In this document: positions 27,249-36,075 of the stretch, one piece after another
Numbering within the stretch: position 1 is the first letter of the stretch
How the letters are laid out: every line of letters begins with the position of its first letter
Assembly: GCA_963728285.1 (NCBI GenBank)
Contig: CAVSJR010000005.1
Location: 310,001 to 374,000, forward strand
Length of the DNA: 64,000 bases
Direction of reading: 5' to 3'
DNA from: CAVSJR01 sp963728285
GTDB lineage: Bacteria > Actinomycetota > UBA4738 > HRBIN12
Notes under the pieces: generated by a model
The model's input: the letters and a program-made list of their open reading frames with translations, nothing else
Database searches by the model: none
Told to the model about the DNA's origin: nothing
Made by a program: the position numbers and the translations under genes

Positions 27249-28481
27249 GTGCTCCGACCGACGAAGCGGTTCGGCGCGCTCCTCGTCGGCGCGGTGTTGC
27301 TGTTCGTCATCGGCACGAACATCCAGTCCGGATGGCTGCTGGTGCTGTCGTCGTTGCTGCTCGCCTCCCTCGTCGCGGGCTCCCTCCTTCCGCTTCGAAC
27401 CGTCCGCCGCGTCGAGGTCGAGCGCAGCGCGCCGCTCCAGGCCCACCAGGGTGACCGCGTCCGCGTGGAGCTCGACGTCGCGAACCGCGATCGGCGCCCG
27501 AAGCTTCCGCTCCTCGTCGAGGACGACCACTGCTCGGCCATCCGCGTGATGACCCCCTCGCTTCGAAACGGAGAGGGCGTTCGCCTGTCCACGACCCGCG
27601 TCGCGCGGCGGCGAGGCGTGGCCGAGTCCTCGGCCGTGCGCCTCTCCTCCAGCGCTCCCTTCGGGGTCGCCGTCGCCCGACGCTCGATCGGCGTCGCAGG
27701 CCGCACCGTCGTGTATCCGGCGGTGATTCCCCTGGGGGGATTCCCCGCCTCCTGGGACGCGCCGTCGGCGGATCGCTCCACCCCGGGCGATCCGCGCCGG
27801 GGGCTCGGAGCGGAGTACCTCGGGATCCGCGAGTACCGAACGGGCGACAGCATGCGGCACGTCCACTGGCCGTCGACCGCGAGACACGGCTCGGTCATGG
27901 TTCGCGAGTTCGAGCAGGAGCGGGCGCAGAGCCTGACCGTCGTCGTCGACACGCTGGCCGACGTCGTTCCGGATGCGAGCGTCGAGCGCACGCCCCTGGA
28001 CGTCTGCTGCGCGATCGCGGCGTCCGCGAGCCTCGCGGCCGTGCGGTCGCGCCGCAACGTCCGGCTCGTGGCGGCGCGCGGGGGCGAGCTCGACGTCCTG
28101 GACGCGACGGATCCCGGCGCCATCCTGGAGTGGCTCGCCGGCATCGGTCCGGGCGGAGGGCTTCCGGTCGGAGCGGTCCTCGAGCGCATGGACCGCGAGC
28201 TCCTCGGCGGCGCGTCGGTGCTCCTGGCCGCTCCGGGCTGGAGGGCGAACGACGCCGCGACGCTCGTTCCGGCCCTCGCCCCGCACCGCGGGGCCGCATC
28301 GACCCTGGCCCTCGTCGACGCGCGCGGATTCGGGGGCCGCCCGACCGCCCGGCTTCTCGAGGGCGATGGGATCGAGGCGCTGCGTGCGGGGGCGAGCAGC
28401 GCGGGCACGTTCGTCTTCACCGTTGGGCCCGCCGATGACCTCGCGTCCGTCCTTCGGAGCGGCCTGCGGGTGGGCCGATGA
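27249..28481 (+). CDS. DUF58 membrane protein
   Basis: 410 residues. Two membrane helices lie in the first 50 residues (FGALLVGAVLLFVIG; WLLVLSSLLLASLVAGSLL). A beta-rich part (residues 55-150) precedes the DUF58 signature GIREYRTGDSMRHVHWPSTA at about residues 197-216, and the C-terminal part has the von Willebrand A-like fold seen in the family. It partners the MoxR ATPase. The GTG start is 3 bases after moxR, and the stop overlaps the transglutaminase gene by 4 bases. Confidence 0.9.
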   Translation: MLRPTKRFGALLVGAVLLFVIGTNIQSGWLLVLSSLLLASLVAGSLLPLRTVRRVEVERSAPLQAHQGDRVRVELDVANRDRRPKLPLLVEDDHCSAIRVMTPSLRNGEGVRLSTTRVARRRGVAESSAVRLSSSAPFGVAVARRSIGVAGRTVVYPAVIPLGGFPASWDAPSADRSTPGDPRRGLGAEYLGIREYRTGDSMRHVHWPSTARHGSVMVREFEQERAQSLTVVVDTLADVVPDASVERTPLDVCCAIAASASLAAVRSRRNVRLVAARGGELDVLDATDPGAILEWLAGIGPGGGLPVGAVLERMDRELLGGASVLLAAPGWRANDAATLVPALAPHRGAASTLALVDARGFGGRPTARLLEGDGIEALRAGASSAGTFVFTVGPADDLASVLRSGLRVGR

Positions 28482-30712
28482 CGGCAAGATCGCGGGACGT
28501 GGCGGTGGGCGGGGCCTCCGCGGCCTGGAGTCCGATGCGCGGGCGAGCGACGCCTCGCGTGCGCGCGGCCCCGGAGGACTCCGTCGCCCTGCGCATCGTG
28601 GTCGCCGCGATCGTCATGGTCGCCGTCGGCGCCGTGGTCGCCCAGGACGTCGTCGGCCCGTTCACGGCCGTCGGTGCGATCGTCCTCCCGCCGATCGGGT
28701 TCGCCTTCTCGCACTCGCAGCGTCATCGCTCGAACGTGGCGACGAAGGTGATCCTCGCGGTGGCGCTCCTCGCCGCGTTCGGGGCATTCCTTCAGAGCGT
28801 GCGACTGGCCGGCTCGGTCGACGATGCGCGCACCTCCCTCGCATCGCTGTTCCTGTGGGTGCAGGTGCTGCACGCCTTCGACGTCCCGCGTCGACGGGAT
28901 CTCGCCTTCTCGGTCGCGGCGAGCGTGACCCTGATCGCGGAGGCCGGCGCGCTGTCGCTCGACACCTCGTTCCTCGTGTTCCTCGTGCCGTGGGCCGCGC
29001 TCGCGGGGGTCTGGCTGTTCCTGACGAGCAGCCCTCGTCCGGAGACGCTCGATCCGGTCGAGGTGGTTCGGCGGGTCCCCGAGCGGGGGAGCGGCCTCGT
29101 CACGGCGAGGTCGCTCGGGACCGCCGCGCTCGCGGTGCTGCTCGCCGGCGCCGTCGTGTTCCTGGCCACGCCCCGGCTTCCCGGAGCGGTCGTGCTGTCG
29201 CCTCCCTTCTCCCTCCGGCAGGCGCTGCACGTCCCGGACTTTCACGGCCAGGTCGTGAACCCGGGCCTCGAGGCCTCCGGCGATGGGGACGTGGCCGCGT
29301 TCTCCCCGAACGCCTATCCGGGCTTCGGTGGGCGGGTGGACCTGCGCTCGCGCGGACAGCTCTCCGACCGACTCGTGATGCGGGTGCGCTCCCCCCAGCC
29401 GGCCCTCTGGCGCGGGCAGGCCTTCGACGTCTACGACGGCCTGGGGTGGGTGGCCTCCGACGAGGAAACGCGCTCGCCCCTCTCGTGGGGCGACGGCCCC
29501 GCGACCATGCCGCCGGCGAGCGAGCCCTCCACCGCGCCGACGACCCGCATGGTGCAGACCTTCTACGTGGAGTCGCAGGAGCCCAACGTCGTGTTCGGGG
29601 CCTATCGGCCGAGCGAGATCTATTTCCCGGCCGCGGGGCTGCGGGTGGACCGCTACGACTCGATCCGCTCGCCGATCCTCCTGGACCCGGGGATGATCTA
29701 CAGCGTCGTGTCCGAGGTCCCCGTCCTGAGCCCCGGGGCGCTGCGGCCGCTCCGGCCGTCGTGGCCGCGGGAGGAGCTCGACCGCTACACGCAGCTGCCG
29801 TCGTCCCTTCCGTCGCGCGTGGGCGAGCTGGCCCATCGCATCACCGACGGCCGGCCCAGCGTGTACGACAAGGTGCTGGCGGTGCAGCGCTGGCTCCGCG
29901 ACAACACCAAGTACAACCTGAACATCCCGCCCGATCCCGCCGGAACCGATCCCATCGATGAGTTCCTCTTCGTTCGCCGACAGGGGTTTTGCGAGCACAT
30001 CGCCACGGCGATGGCCCTCCTCCTCCGCGAGGTCGGCATCCCGACGCGCCTCGTGACGGGCTTCGGCCCCGGCGAGCGGAATCCGCTCACGGGCTACTTC
30101 GAGGTGCGCGAGCGCGAGGCGCACGCGTGGGTGGAGGTGCTGTATCCCGGCGTCGGATGGGTGCCCTACGACCCGACCTTCGGCGTGCCGCCCGCGGCCG
30201 GCGGCCTCGGCAGCCGGTTCATCGCGCCGGAGGTCCTTCGGGCGATCGGGAACGCCATCGTGGGGGCGGTGCCCGAATCGGTGCGTCAGGGGGTGCGCGC
30301 GGCGGGCTCGGCGATCGCCTCCGCGGCAGCGGCCGCGCTCGTCGGGTGGCCGGTCGCCGTCGCGATCGTGGCGTGCGTGGCCGGGGCGCTCGCCCTGCGC
30401 CGCGCGCGCCGACGCCGGGGGTCGCGAGCTCCTGCGCCGAGCGGGGCCGCGGCGGCATTCTCCGAGCTCGTGCGGGCGGTACGCCCGCGTGGGCTCGAGC
30501 GAGCCGCGAGCCAGACGCCGTCGGAGTTCCTCGACGTGCTCGCGCGACGCAGCGACATCCCGTCCGAGGAGCGCCGTGACGCGGAGGTGATCGTTCGGGC
30601 GTTCGAACGTGAGCGCTTCTCGAAGCTGCGGGCCTCCGGCGACGAGGTCGAGGCCTCGCTCGCGGCGGCGGAACGGGTCCGCCTGCGGGAGCGAGAGCGC
30701 AGCAGGACCTGA
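28478..30712 (+). CDS. TgpA-like membrane transglutaminase
   Basis: 744 residues. About six membrane helices fill residues 25-230. A large periplasm-side transglutaminase core follows, with catalytic Cys in RRQGFCEHIA (near 503), His in REAHAWVEVLYPG (near 547) and Asp in PYDPTFGV (near 564). A last helix lies near 622-641 and a cytoplasmic DUF4129-like tail ends the protein. The protein probably crosslinks or cleaves cell-envelope proteins. The ATG overlaps the DUF58 stop by 4 bases, so the three genes form a coupled operon. Confidence 0.9.
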   Translation: MTARSRDVAVGGASAAWSPMRGRATPRVRAAPEDSVALRIVVAAIVMVAVGAVVAQDVVGPFTAVGAIVLPPIGFAFSHSQRHRSNVATKVILAVALLAAFGAFLQSVRLAGSVDDARTSLASLFLWVQVLHAFDVPRRRDLAFSVAASVTLIAEAGALSLDTSFLVFLVPWAALAGVWLFLTSSPRPETLDPVEVVRRVPERGSGLVTARSLGTAALAVLLAGAVVFLATPRLPGAVVLSPPFSLRQALHVPDFHGQVVNPGLEASGDGDVAAFSPNAYPGFGGRVDLRSRGQLSDRLVMRVRSPQPALWRGQAFDVYDGLGWVASDEETRSPLSWGDGPATMPPASEPSTAPTTRMVQTFYVESQEPNVVFGAYRPSEIYFPAAGLRVDRYDSIRSPILLDPGMIYSVVSEVPVLSPGALRPLRPSWPREELDRYTQLPSSLPSRVGELAHRITDGRPSVYDKVLAVQRWLRDNTKYNLNIPPDPAGTDPIDEFLFVRRQGFCEHIATAMALLLREVGIPTRLVTGFGPGERNPLTGYFEVREREAHAWVEVLYPGVGWVPYDPTFGVPPAAGGLGSRFIAPEVLRAIGNAIVGAVPESVRQGVRAAGSAIASAAAAALVGWPVAVAIVACVAGALALRRARRRRGSRAPAPSGAAAAFSELVRAVRPRGLERAASQTPSEFLDVLARRSDIPSEERRDAEVIVRAFERERFSKLRASGDEVEASLAAAERVRLRERERSRT

Positions 30713-30718
30713 GGCGGG

Positions 30719-31514
30719 TCAACCGGGCGGAACGGGAGGCTCATCGCCCGGGTCGTACCAGTCGCCCGCGAGCTGGCCGCCGTCGACCACGATCGTCTCG
30801 CCGGTGATGAACGAGGCCTCCGGAGAGGCGAGGAAGAGCACGACCCGTGCGATCTCCACGGGCGACGCCGCCCGACGCATGCGGGATCCGGCGAAGGTAG
30901 GCGTCCCGGAAGTCCTCGCGCGCCAGGTCCGCCTCCACCATCGGGGTCGCCGTCTCTCCCGGGGCGACGCAATTCACTCGAATTCCCGAGGCTCCAAGCT
31001 CGACTGCGAAGGACTGGCTCATCATCACGATCGCGGCCTTGGAGGTGTTGTAGTCGACCTGCGGCGCCTCCGCGCGAAAGGAATCGGTGGAGGCCATGTT
31101 CACGATCGCCCCGCCGGCGCCGCGATCCAGCATGTGGCGGCACGCGACCTGGCTCGCGAAGAACGGGGCGTCGAGGTTCACGGCGAACGTTCGTCGCCAT
31201 TGCCGTTCCGTGACCTCCAGCACCGGCGTTGCGGGAGCGATCCCGGCGTTGTTGACGAGCACGTCGAGGCCCCCGAGGACCTCGATCGCATCGAGGACGA
31301 TCCGGCGTGCTGCGTCGGCGCCGGCGAGGTCGGCCATGGCGGGATGCACTCGCTCCGGATTCGAGGCGGTTCGACGGACCTCGTCGAGCCTCGTCCGGTC
31401 GCGGCCGACGGAGACGACGCGAGCGCCCTCTTCGACGAACGCATGAACGACGGCGGCGCCGATCCCACTGGATCCTCCGGTCACGACCACGTTGGCCTCG
31501 TCGAATCTGCCCAT
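30719..31514 (-). CDS. Short-chain dehydrogenase/reductase, with suspected frameshift
   Basis: About 264 residues of classical SDR. The NAD(P) motif TGGSSGIGAAV is at the N-terminus, then VNNAGIAP, catalytic MASTDSFRAEAPQVDYNTSKAA (Ser, Tyr-x3-Lys) and the C-terminal SFITGETIVVDGGQ. The frame changes at 30881-30882: dropping one base joins DAYLRRIP to MRRAASPVEIARVVLFLAS, and the gene then ends at TGA 30719. ATG 31514 follows GGAGG by 4 nt. The substrate is not recognisable; 3-oxoacyl reductase-like. Confidence 0.85.
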
Positions 31515-31620
31515 GGGTCCTCCATTTCTCGAGCGCGGGTCGCGCGCGACCCCGACGCGCAGGCTATCGCGAGTGCTCGGGCGGACCACGCGGCGCTCGA
31601 CGTATGTGCACCGTGGCTCC

Positions 31621-31626
31621 TACAGT
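31621..31626 (+). promoter_or_regulatory. -10-like hexamer of a possible leaderless glycosylase mRNA
   Basis: TACAGT lies 6 nt before GTG 31633, and no ribosome site is present. Confidence 0.45.
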
Positions 31627-31632
31627 GTGATC

Positions 31633-32466
31633 GTGCCTGAGCTTCCACAGATGCAGGGGTTGGCCGAGCGGCTCGACGAGCTGCTGCGCGGTGCCACGTT
31701 CGAGGCTGCGGAACCGCTTCAGTTCTCGTCGCTGAAGACGGTCGTCCCGAGGCCGGCGGACATCGCCGGCCGCGAGCTCGAGGGCGTCGGACGCCGCGGG
31801 AAGTTCCTCGTGTTCCGCCTCGGCGGCCCGCGCATGCTCGTCCATCTGTCGCAGGCGGGCCGCATCGACATCGAGGCGCCGCCCAAGCGAACGCGGCCCA
31901 GGGGCGGCGTCGTCCGCCTGCGCTTCCACGATCGTCCGTCCGTGCTCGTCAAGGAGCACGGAACCCAGCGAAAGGCCGGCTGGTGGCTCCTCCCGGAGGG
32001 CGACGACGGGCCGCTCGCGTCCCTCGGCCCCGAGCCGGACGATCCCGCGTTCCAGCGCTACGTGCGGGAGGGCCGCGACGGCAGGCGGATCCACACGATC
32101 CTGCGGGATCAGCACACCGTCGCTGGGATCGGGCGTGGCTACGCCGACGACATCCTGCATCGGGCGCGGCTCTCGCCGTACGCCTCGCTGAACTCCCTCG
32201 GACCGAAGGAGCGGACCGCGCTGCTCGAGGCCGTCTCCTCGGTACTCGCCGAGGGACTCGCGCGAGAGCGTGAGCGAACCGGCGGTCTGACGGGAAAGCT
32301 CGGCGGCGGATTCGCCGTGCACGGACGGTCCGGGACGCCGTGTCCCCGATGCGGAGAGGACCTGCGCCGCGTCTCGTACGACTCCTACGAGGTCACGTAC
32401 TGCCCGGCGTGCCAGACCGGCGGTCGCCGGCTGAACGACAGACGGCTCGACCGCATCATCCGCTGA
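31633..32466 (+). CDS. Fpg/Nei family DNA glycosylase
   Basis: 277 residues. With the GTG at 31633 the protein begins (M)PELPQMQ, placing the catalytic Pro next to the start as required for Fpg/Nei enzymes; longer starts would destroy this. LKTVVPRPADIAGRELEGVGRRGKFLVF is the N-lobe with the conserved Lys, H2TH residues follow (AGIGRGYADDILHRARLSP), and the zinc finger is CPRCG plus CPAC. It excises oxidised bases and cuts the abasic site. The Gln after PELP (normally Glu) resembles the Nei-2 branch. It is divergent from the SDR. Confidence 0.88.
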   Translation: MPELPQMQGLAERLDELLRGATFEAAEPLQFSSLKTVVPRPADIAGRELEGVGRRGKFLVFRLGGPRMLVHLSQAGRIDIEAPPKRTRPRGGVVRLRFHDRPSVLVKEHGTQRKAGWWLLPEGDDGPLASLGPEPDDPAFQRYVREGRDGRRIHTILRDQHTVAGIGRGYADDILHRARLSPYASLNSLGPKERTALLEAVSSVLAEGLARERERTGGLTGKLGGGFAVHGRSGTPCPRCGEDLRRVSYDSYEVTYCPACQTGGRRLNDRRLDRIIR

Positions 32467-32493
32467 CGTGGCCGAGGCGCCGAAACCACTTCC

Positions 32494-32927
32494 CTAGACC
32501 GCGAAGAGTTCCACGGCGAGCTCGTCGAGGGTGTCGATGTCCTCCAGGGGGAACTTCTCGGCGATCGGCATAAAGACATCGCCGCTCGGATGCTGGGCGA
32601 GCATCATCGCCTGGCCGCGGAGCGCATGGCCCAGCGCCCGCGCTGGGAAGTCCGAACCGACCGGCCATTCGCTGGCATCCAGGAACATGCCGAGCGTTCG
32701 GCCGTGAAGGTCCGGAGCCATGCGGCGTGGTGGCCGAACAGCTTCACGACGGCATCGCCGCAGACGAACGTCGGCCACGTCGGGTTGTATCCCGCCACGG
32801 GCTCCTGCGCCGCGTTCGAACGGTCGTGACGTTGCAGAATCGCGGCGATGTACGGCGACCAGAACGCCACATCGCCGAGGCGGGAGACGTAGTCCTCGAG
32901 CGACGCGAACGTTGGGGGTGCGATCAC
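32494..32927 (-). pseudogene. Remnant of an aminoglycoside-phosphotransferase-like kinase
   Basis: The first part in one frame, IAPPTFASLEDYVSRLGDV, and TFVCGDAVVKLFGHH, looks like the N-lobe of APH-like kinases, including the VVKLF Lys. Near 32690 the similarity jumps to another frame that resembles only the C-terminus of such proteins (FPARALGHALRGQAM and DIDTLDELAVELFAV). The central part with the catalytic HGD and metal DFG-like Asp is missing, about 180-190 residues. Either the gene has an internal deletion or the assembly collapsed it. It lies 22 bases downstream of the channel-like gene on the same strand. Confidence 0.5.
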
Positions 32928-32949
32928 GGGGTGCGTCGGGGGTCGCGAT

Positions 32950-34071
32950 TCACGTCGAGCGGGGACGATCGCGTCCGGTGCCCGGGCTCTGGCGGAAGAC
33001 GGGGGGCCGGTGTGTGCGATCGCCCATGCGGTCGGAGGACCACGGGGCCTCGGGCGCCATCGTGAGGCTCGCCAGGCCGAGGAGCACCGCGTCGTAGTTC
33101 ACGCGCCACCCGGCGAAGTCTCGCCAGCCTTGATCCGGGTCGGGCTTCAACGGCAGCCCGGCCTCCGCGAATCGCTCGCGCGCGGCCTCGTACTCCTCCC
33201 GCCGCACGCTGATGGGATCCCCCGGATCCGGATCCGGGTCGAACGGGATCTGGAAGAAGGAGGCGATGCGCCGGAGCGTGAGGTACCCGGAGCGAATCAT
33301 GATCTCGGCCTGGACGTCCCGGGGCACGTCGACGCTCGACAGCAGCAGCGCCGCGCCGTCGAGCACCGCGCCCGCCGCCGTGACCCACGAGTGATCCGGC
33401 TGAGGCGATCGGAAGGTGACGAGCGCGGGGAACGAGCTGTGGCTCTCCTCGACCTCGACGAACCAGTCCTCCCAGCGCTCCCACGTCTCCGTGAGCTTCT
33501 CGATCCGCTCGAGGACGCCGAACCGCCAGATCATCTCGGTGCCCGAGGGCGGTGACCCCGCCCGCACCTCGAGCGCCGTCACGAGCTGCTCTCGCCTCGA
33601 GAACGCGCCGTAGATGCTCGGGAGGTAGGTGATCAGCAACGCGAGGAGGATCAGGCCGAACGTCGCCTCGAGATACGACATCGAGGAGCGAACGAGATCC
33701 GGCGCCTGCCTCGTTCCGAGGGTGGTCACCGACGAGCCGCTGATGCGAAACGCCTGAGCGGGACTCACGCCGCCGAGCGCCCAGAACATCAGCGCGAAGC
33801 CGGTGAGGATCAGCGTGATCCAGACGATCAACAGCAGCAGCAAACTGATCGGCCCGTACAGCGCCAGGACGCGGTCGCGACGCTCGTAGGGCGCCGAGCG
33901 ACCCGCGCGAAGGGTGAGGACGAAGCGCACCGAGAGGAACACCACGCGTCCGATTCGCACCGGGTAGGCGCGGGGGAGGACGGTCGTCCGGACGGCGGAG
34001 GCGATGGTGAACCCCACGACGGCCAGGCCGGCCGCGAAGGCGAGGGTGCGCACGGCGACGTCCGTGTTCAC
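32950..34071 (-). CDS. Ion-channel-like membrane protein of unknown function
   Basis: 373 residues. Hydrophobic segments lie near residues 8-28, 68-95 and 131-150, with a short pore-loop-like stretch between the last two: AQAFRISGSSVTTLGTRQ, which recalls the selectivity-filter turn of two-helix K+ channels (TxxTVGYG) but lacks GYG. A charged cytoplasmic part follows (LERIEKLTETWERWEDWF, then FDPDPDPGDPISVRREEY). No known domain is certain. The start GTG 34071 has GGAG 8 nt upstream. The C-terminal 30 residues are low complexity. Confidence 0.6.
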   Translation of the reverse strand: MNTDVAVRTLAFAAGLAVVGFTIASAVRTTVLPRAYPVRIGRVVFLSVRFVLTLRAGRSAPYERRDRVLALYGPISLLLLLIVWITLILTGFALMFWALGGVSPAQAFRISGSSVTTLGTRQAPDLVRSSMSYLEATFGLILLALLITYLPSIYGAFSRREQLVTALEVRAGSPPSGTEMIWRFGVLERIEKLTETWERWEDWFVEVEESHSSFPALVTFRSPQPDHSWVTAAGAVLDGAALLLSSVDVPRDVQAEIMIRSGYLTLRRIASFFQIPFDPDPDPGDPISVRREEYEAARERFAEAGLPLKPDPDQGWRDFAGWRVNYDAVLLGLASLTMAPEAPWSSDRMGDRTHRPPVFRQSPGTGRDRPRST

Positions 34072-34269
34072 CGGGCGCCGCTCCAGCGATCGTTACGAAG
34101 GCCGAAGCTCTCTCCCACGGATCCTCGCTCCTCGCCGACATCGGCGTCGGCATCGCCATCATCTCGTGACTGCAACCGCGGCGCGATCCGCCCGATTCCA
34201 GGAGCGGTTCCTCGATCGAAGATCGGAGCCGGGGCCTCATCCTGCTCCGTGTCTAATGGATAAACATCC

Positions 34270-34308
34270 GATAATCCGTTATCGCATGAGCATCTAGCTA
34301 ATGCATTA
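34270..34308. promoter_or_regulatory. AT-rich operator region with two palindromes before the CGNR gene
   Basis: The island 34254-34320 is far richer in A+T than its surroundings. GATAA-TCCG-TTATC (34270-34283; one more C-G pair extends it) and TAATGCATTA (34299-34308) are perfect inverted repeats. They lie directly upstream of ATG 34318, where an autoregulator would bind. The 246-base gap 34072-34317 holds no other feature. Confidence 0.5.
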
Positions 34309-34312
34309 CGTT
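34307..34312 (+). promoter_or_regulatory. -10-like hexamer before the CGNR gene
   Basis: TACGTT ends 5 nt before ATG 34318 and overlaps the edge of the TAATGCATTA palindrome. Confidence 0.35.
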
Positions 34313-34317
34313 CATTT

Positions 34318-34890
34318 ATGCGTTATAAAGGAAGCGTGGTGTCACACCCGGACGTGAGCGCGGACCGCGTGGCCCTGGACCTCGCCAACACAGCGTCGGC
34401 CGGCCGTGACGACCTGGCCACCCCGCTCAGGCTGGCCGCGTGGCTGGAGCGGGAGCGGCATCTGCTTCCCCCGCCCGATGACGACACCGGCGCCCGCCTG
34501 GGTCGATTCCTCGCGCTTCGGGGGGCGATCCGCGAGCTCATCGCCGCTCGCGTGGCGGGGGTCGATCCGCCCGGGGCCGCGGTCGACGCCCTGAACGAGG
34601 CCAGCGCGTCGGCGCCCTTCTACCCGGTCCTGGACCGCGACTGGGAAGGGGATCGGCGCCTCGTCTCGAGCGATGCCACCGGCGCGATCCTCGCGGCCAT
34701 CGCGCGGTCGGCGATGGAGCTCCTGGCCGGAGGCGCCGGCGAGCGGGTGCGCGAATGCGCCGCGCGGGGCTGCGGCCGATTCTTCGTTGCGGTGCGGGCG
34801 GATCGCAGGTGGTGCTCGGCCGCGTGCGGCAACCGTTCGCGCGTCGCACGTCATTACGCGCGCGCCCGTGCTCGCGACGCCGGCCCGTAA
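34318..34890 (+). CDS. CGNR zinc-finger, ABATE-domain putative transcription regulator
   Basis: 190 residues. The N-terminal ABATE-like stress-sensor region (ALDLANTASAGRDDLATPLRLAAWL, later LRGAIRELIAARVAG) precedes a C-terminal CGNR treble-clef: CAARGCGRFFV, then RRWCSAACGNRSRVARHYAR. Such proteins are thought to bind DNA through the CGNR finger and to be autoregulated. ATG 34318 may be leaderless; GTG 34339, 4 nt after GGAAG, is an alternative that would remove seven residues. A CxxC mini-gene and an ABC-2 transporter follow on the same strand. Confidence 0.82.
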   Translation: MRYKGSVVSHPDVSADRVALDLANTASAGRDDLATPLRLAAWLERERHLLPPPDDDTGARLGRFLALRGAIRELIAARVAGVDPPGAAVDALNEASASAPFYPVLDRDWEGDRRLVSSDATGAILAAIARSAMELLAGGAGERVRECAARGCGRFFVAVRADRRWCSAACGNRSRVARHYARARARDAGP

Positions 34891-34893
34891 ACT
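34888..34893 (+). promoter_or_regulatory. -10-like hexamer before the CxxC mini-gene and ABC-2 genes
   Basis: TAAACT is the best -10 match among the leaderless candidates (5 of 6) and ends 7 nt before GTG 34901. It overlaps the TAA stop of the CGNR gene. Confidence 0.45.
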
Positions 34894-34900
34894 GCCGCGC

Positions 34901-35011
34901 GTGATCACCTGTTCCAACTGCGGCGAAGGGAACCCCGAACGCGCCGGGCGCTCGGCGTGCGCCCGCTCCTCGAGGAGCTCGACGACCTCCTCGGGGAGGA
35001 GACGGCGCTGA
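34901..35011 (+). CDS. Small CxxC protein or zinc-ribbon remnant
   Basis: 36 codons beginning MITCSNCGEGNPERAG, like the zinc-ribbon start seen in many adenylyl cyclase and kinase proteins; the second knuckle (normally FCxxCG) is reduced to SAC. The second half in this frame is Ser/Arg-rich, while another frame over the same bases reads LLEELDDLLGEETALSS, so a frameshift is possible. A good -10 hexamer 7 nt upstream argues that it is expressed, perhaps together with the ABC genes that start 14 bases later. Confidence 0.35.
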   Translation: MITCSNCGEGNPERAGRSACARSSRSSTTSSGRRRR

Positions 35012-35025
35012 GCTCCTGAGGCGCC

Positions 35026-36075
35026 GTGTCCGAGGATCCGACCGAGCCCGCCGTGCCCGACCCGCCGCCAACGCCGCGCCTCCCGTCGACCGCGGGGCCG
35101 TTGGACGACGCCGCGGGCGGATCGGCGGACGCGGTGGTCGAGGTGCGCGGTGTCACGAAGCGGTTCGGGCGAACGGTCGCCGTCGACGATCTCTCGTTCA
35201 CGGTGCGGCGCGGCCTCGTGACGGCCTTCCTCGGCCCGAACGGCGCGGGCAAGACCACGACGCTTCGGCTCATCCTGGGGCTCGCGCGTCCGGACGAGGG
35301 GATCGCGAGGATCCTCGGGCGTCCGTATCGCCTGCTGGACGCCCCCGCGCGACGCGTCGGCGCGCTGCTCGAGGTCACGGGATTCCACCCGGGACGGACG
35401 GCTCGAAACCACCTGCGGATGCTCGCCATCGAGGGAGGCGTCGGCCGCGACCGCGTCGATGAGCTGCTCGAGTGGGTGGGGCTCGGGGAGGCCGCCGACC
35501 GAAGGGTGGGCTCGTTCTCATCGGGCATGCGTCAGCGGCTCGGGCTCGCTGCGGCGCTCCTGGCCGAGCCGGAGGTGCTCATCCTGGATGAGCCGGGAAG
35601 CGGCCTGGACCCGGAGGGGACGCGCTGGCTTCGCGAGTTCCTTCGGTCGCTGGCGGCCGGGGGAACCACCGTCCTGGTCTCGAGCCACGTCCTCGCCGAG
35701 GTGGCGCAGACCGCGGACGAGGTGGTCATCATCGACCGTGGGCGGCGCATCGCGCAGGGGCCGATCGACCGGCTGACGTCGGCGGCCGGCACGAGCGTCG
35801 TGGTGCGAAGCCCCGAGGCCGACCGGCTCGCCGGGCATCTCCGCGACGTCGGCGGCGACGTGACGCGATCGACCGGGACCGAGCTCGGCGTGCGGGGGCT
35901 CCGGGCGGAGGACGTGGGGCGGGCCGCAGCGGACAACGGCATCGTCCTGCACGAGCTCCGAAGCGTCGAGCCCAGCCTCGAGGACGTCTTCCTCGCGCTG
36001 ACGCATGGGGATGACCCGGGGCCGGGCGGTGCGGCCGGGGACGAAGCCACCCGGGCGAGCGGAGGCGAGCGATGA
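35026..36075 (+). CDS. ABC-2 type transporter ATP-binding protein
   Basis: 349 residues. After a 40-residue acidic, Pro-rich N-terminal extension come Walker A GPNGAGKTTTLRLIL, signature FSSGMRQRLGLAAALL and Walker B VLILDEPGSGLDPEG. The C-terminal region after the H-loop (SSHVLAEV) is the DUF4162-like tail of exporter ATPases. It pairs with the six-helix permease that overlaps its stop by 4 bases. The substrate is unknown; drug or lipid export is usual in this class. Confidence 0.9.
   Translation: MSEDPTEPAVPDPPPTPRLPSTAGPLDDAAGGSADAVVEVRGVTKRFGRTVAVDDLSFTVRRGLVTAFLGPNGAGKTTTLRLILGLARPDEGIARILGRPYRLLDAPARRVGALLEVTGFHPGRTARNHLRMLAIEGGVGRDRVDELLEWVGLGEAADRRVGSFSSGMRQRLGLAAALLAEPEVLILDEPGSGLDPEGTRWLREFLRSLAAGGTTVLVSSHVLAEVAQTADEVVIIDRGRRIAQGPIDRLTSAAGTSVVVRSPEADRLAGHLRDVGGDVTRSTGTELGVRGLRAEDVGRAAADNGIVLHELRSVEPSLEDVFLALTHGDDPGPGGAAGDEATRASGGER

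Noticed and set aside
27086..30124. 1012-codon minus-strand frame
   Set aside because: Shadow of the DUF58 and TgpA genes, with no domain or plausible composition.
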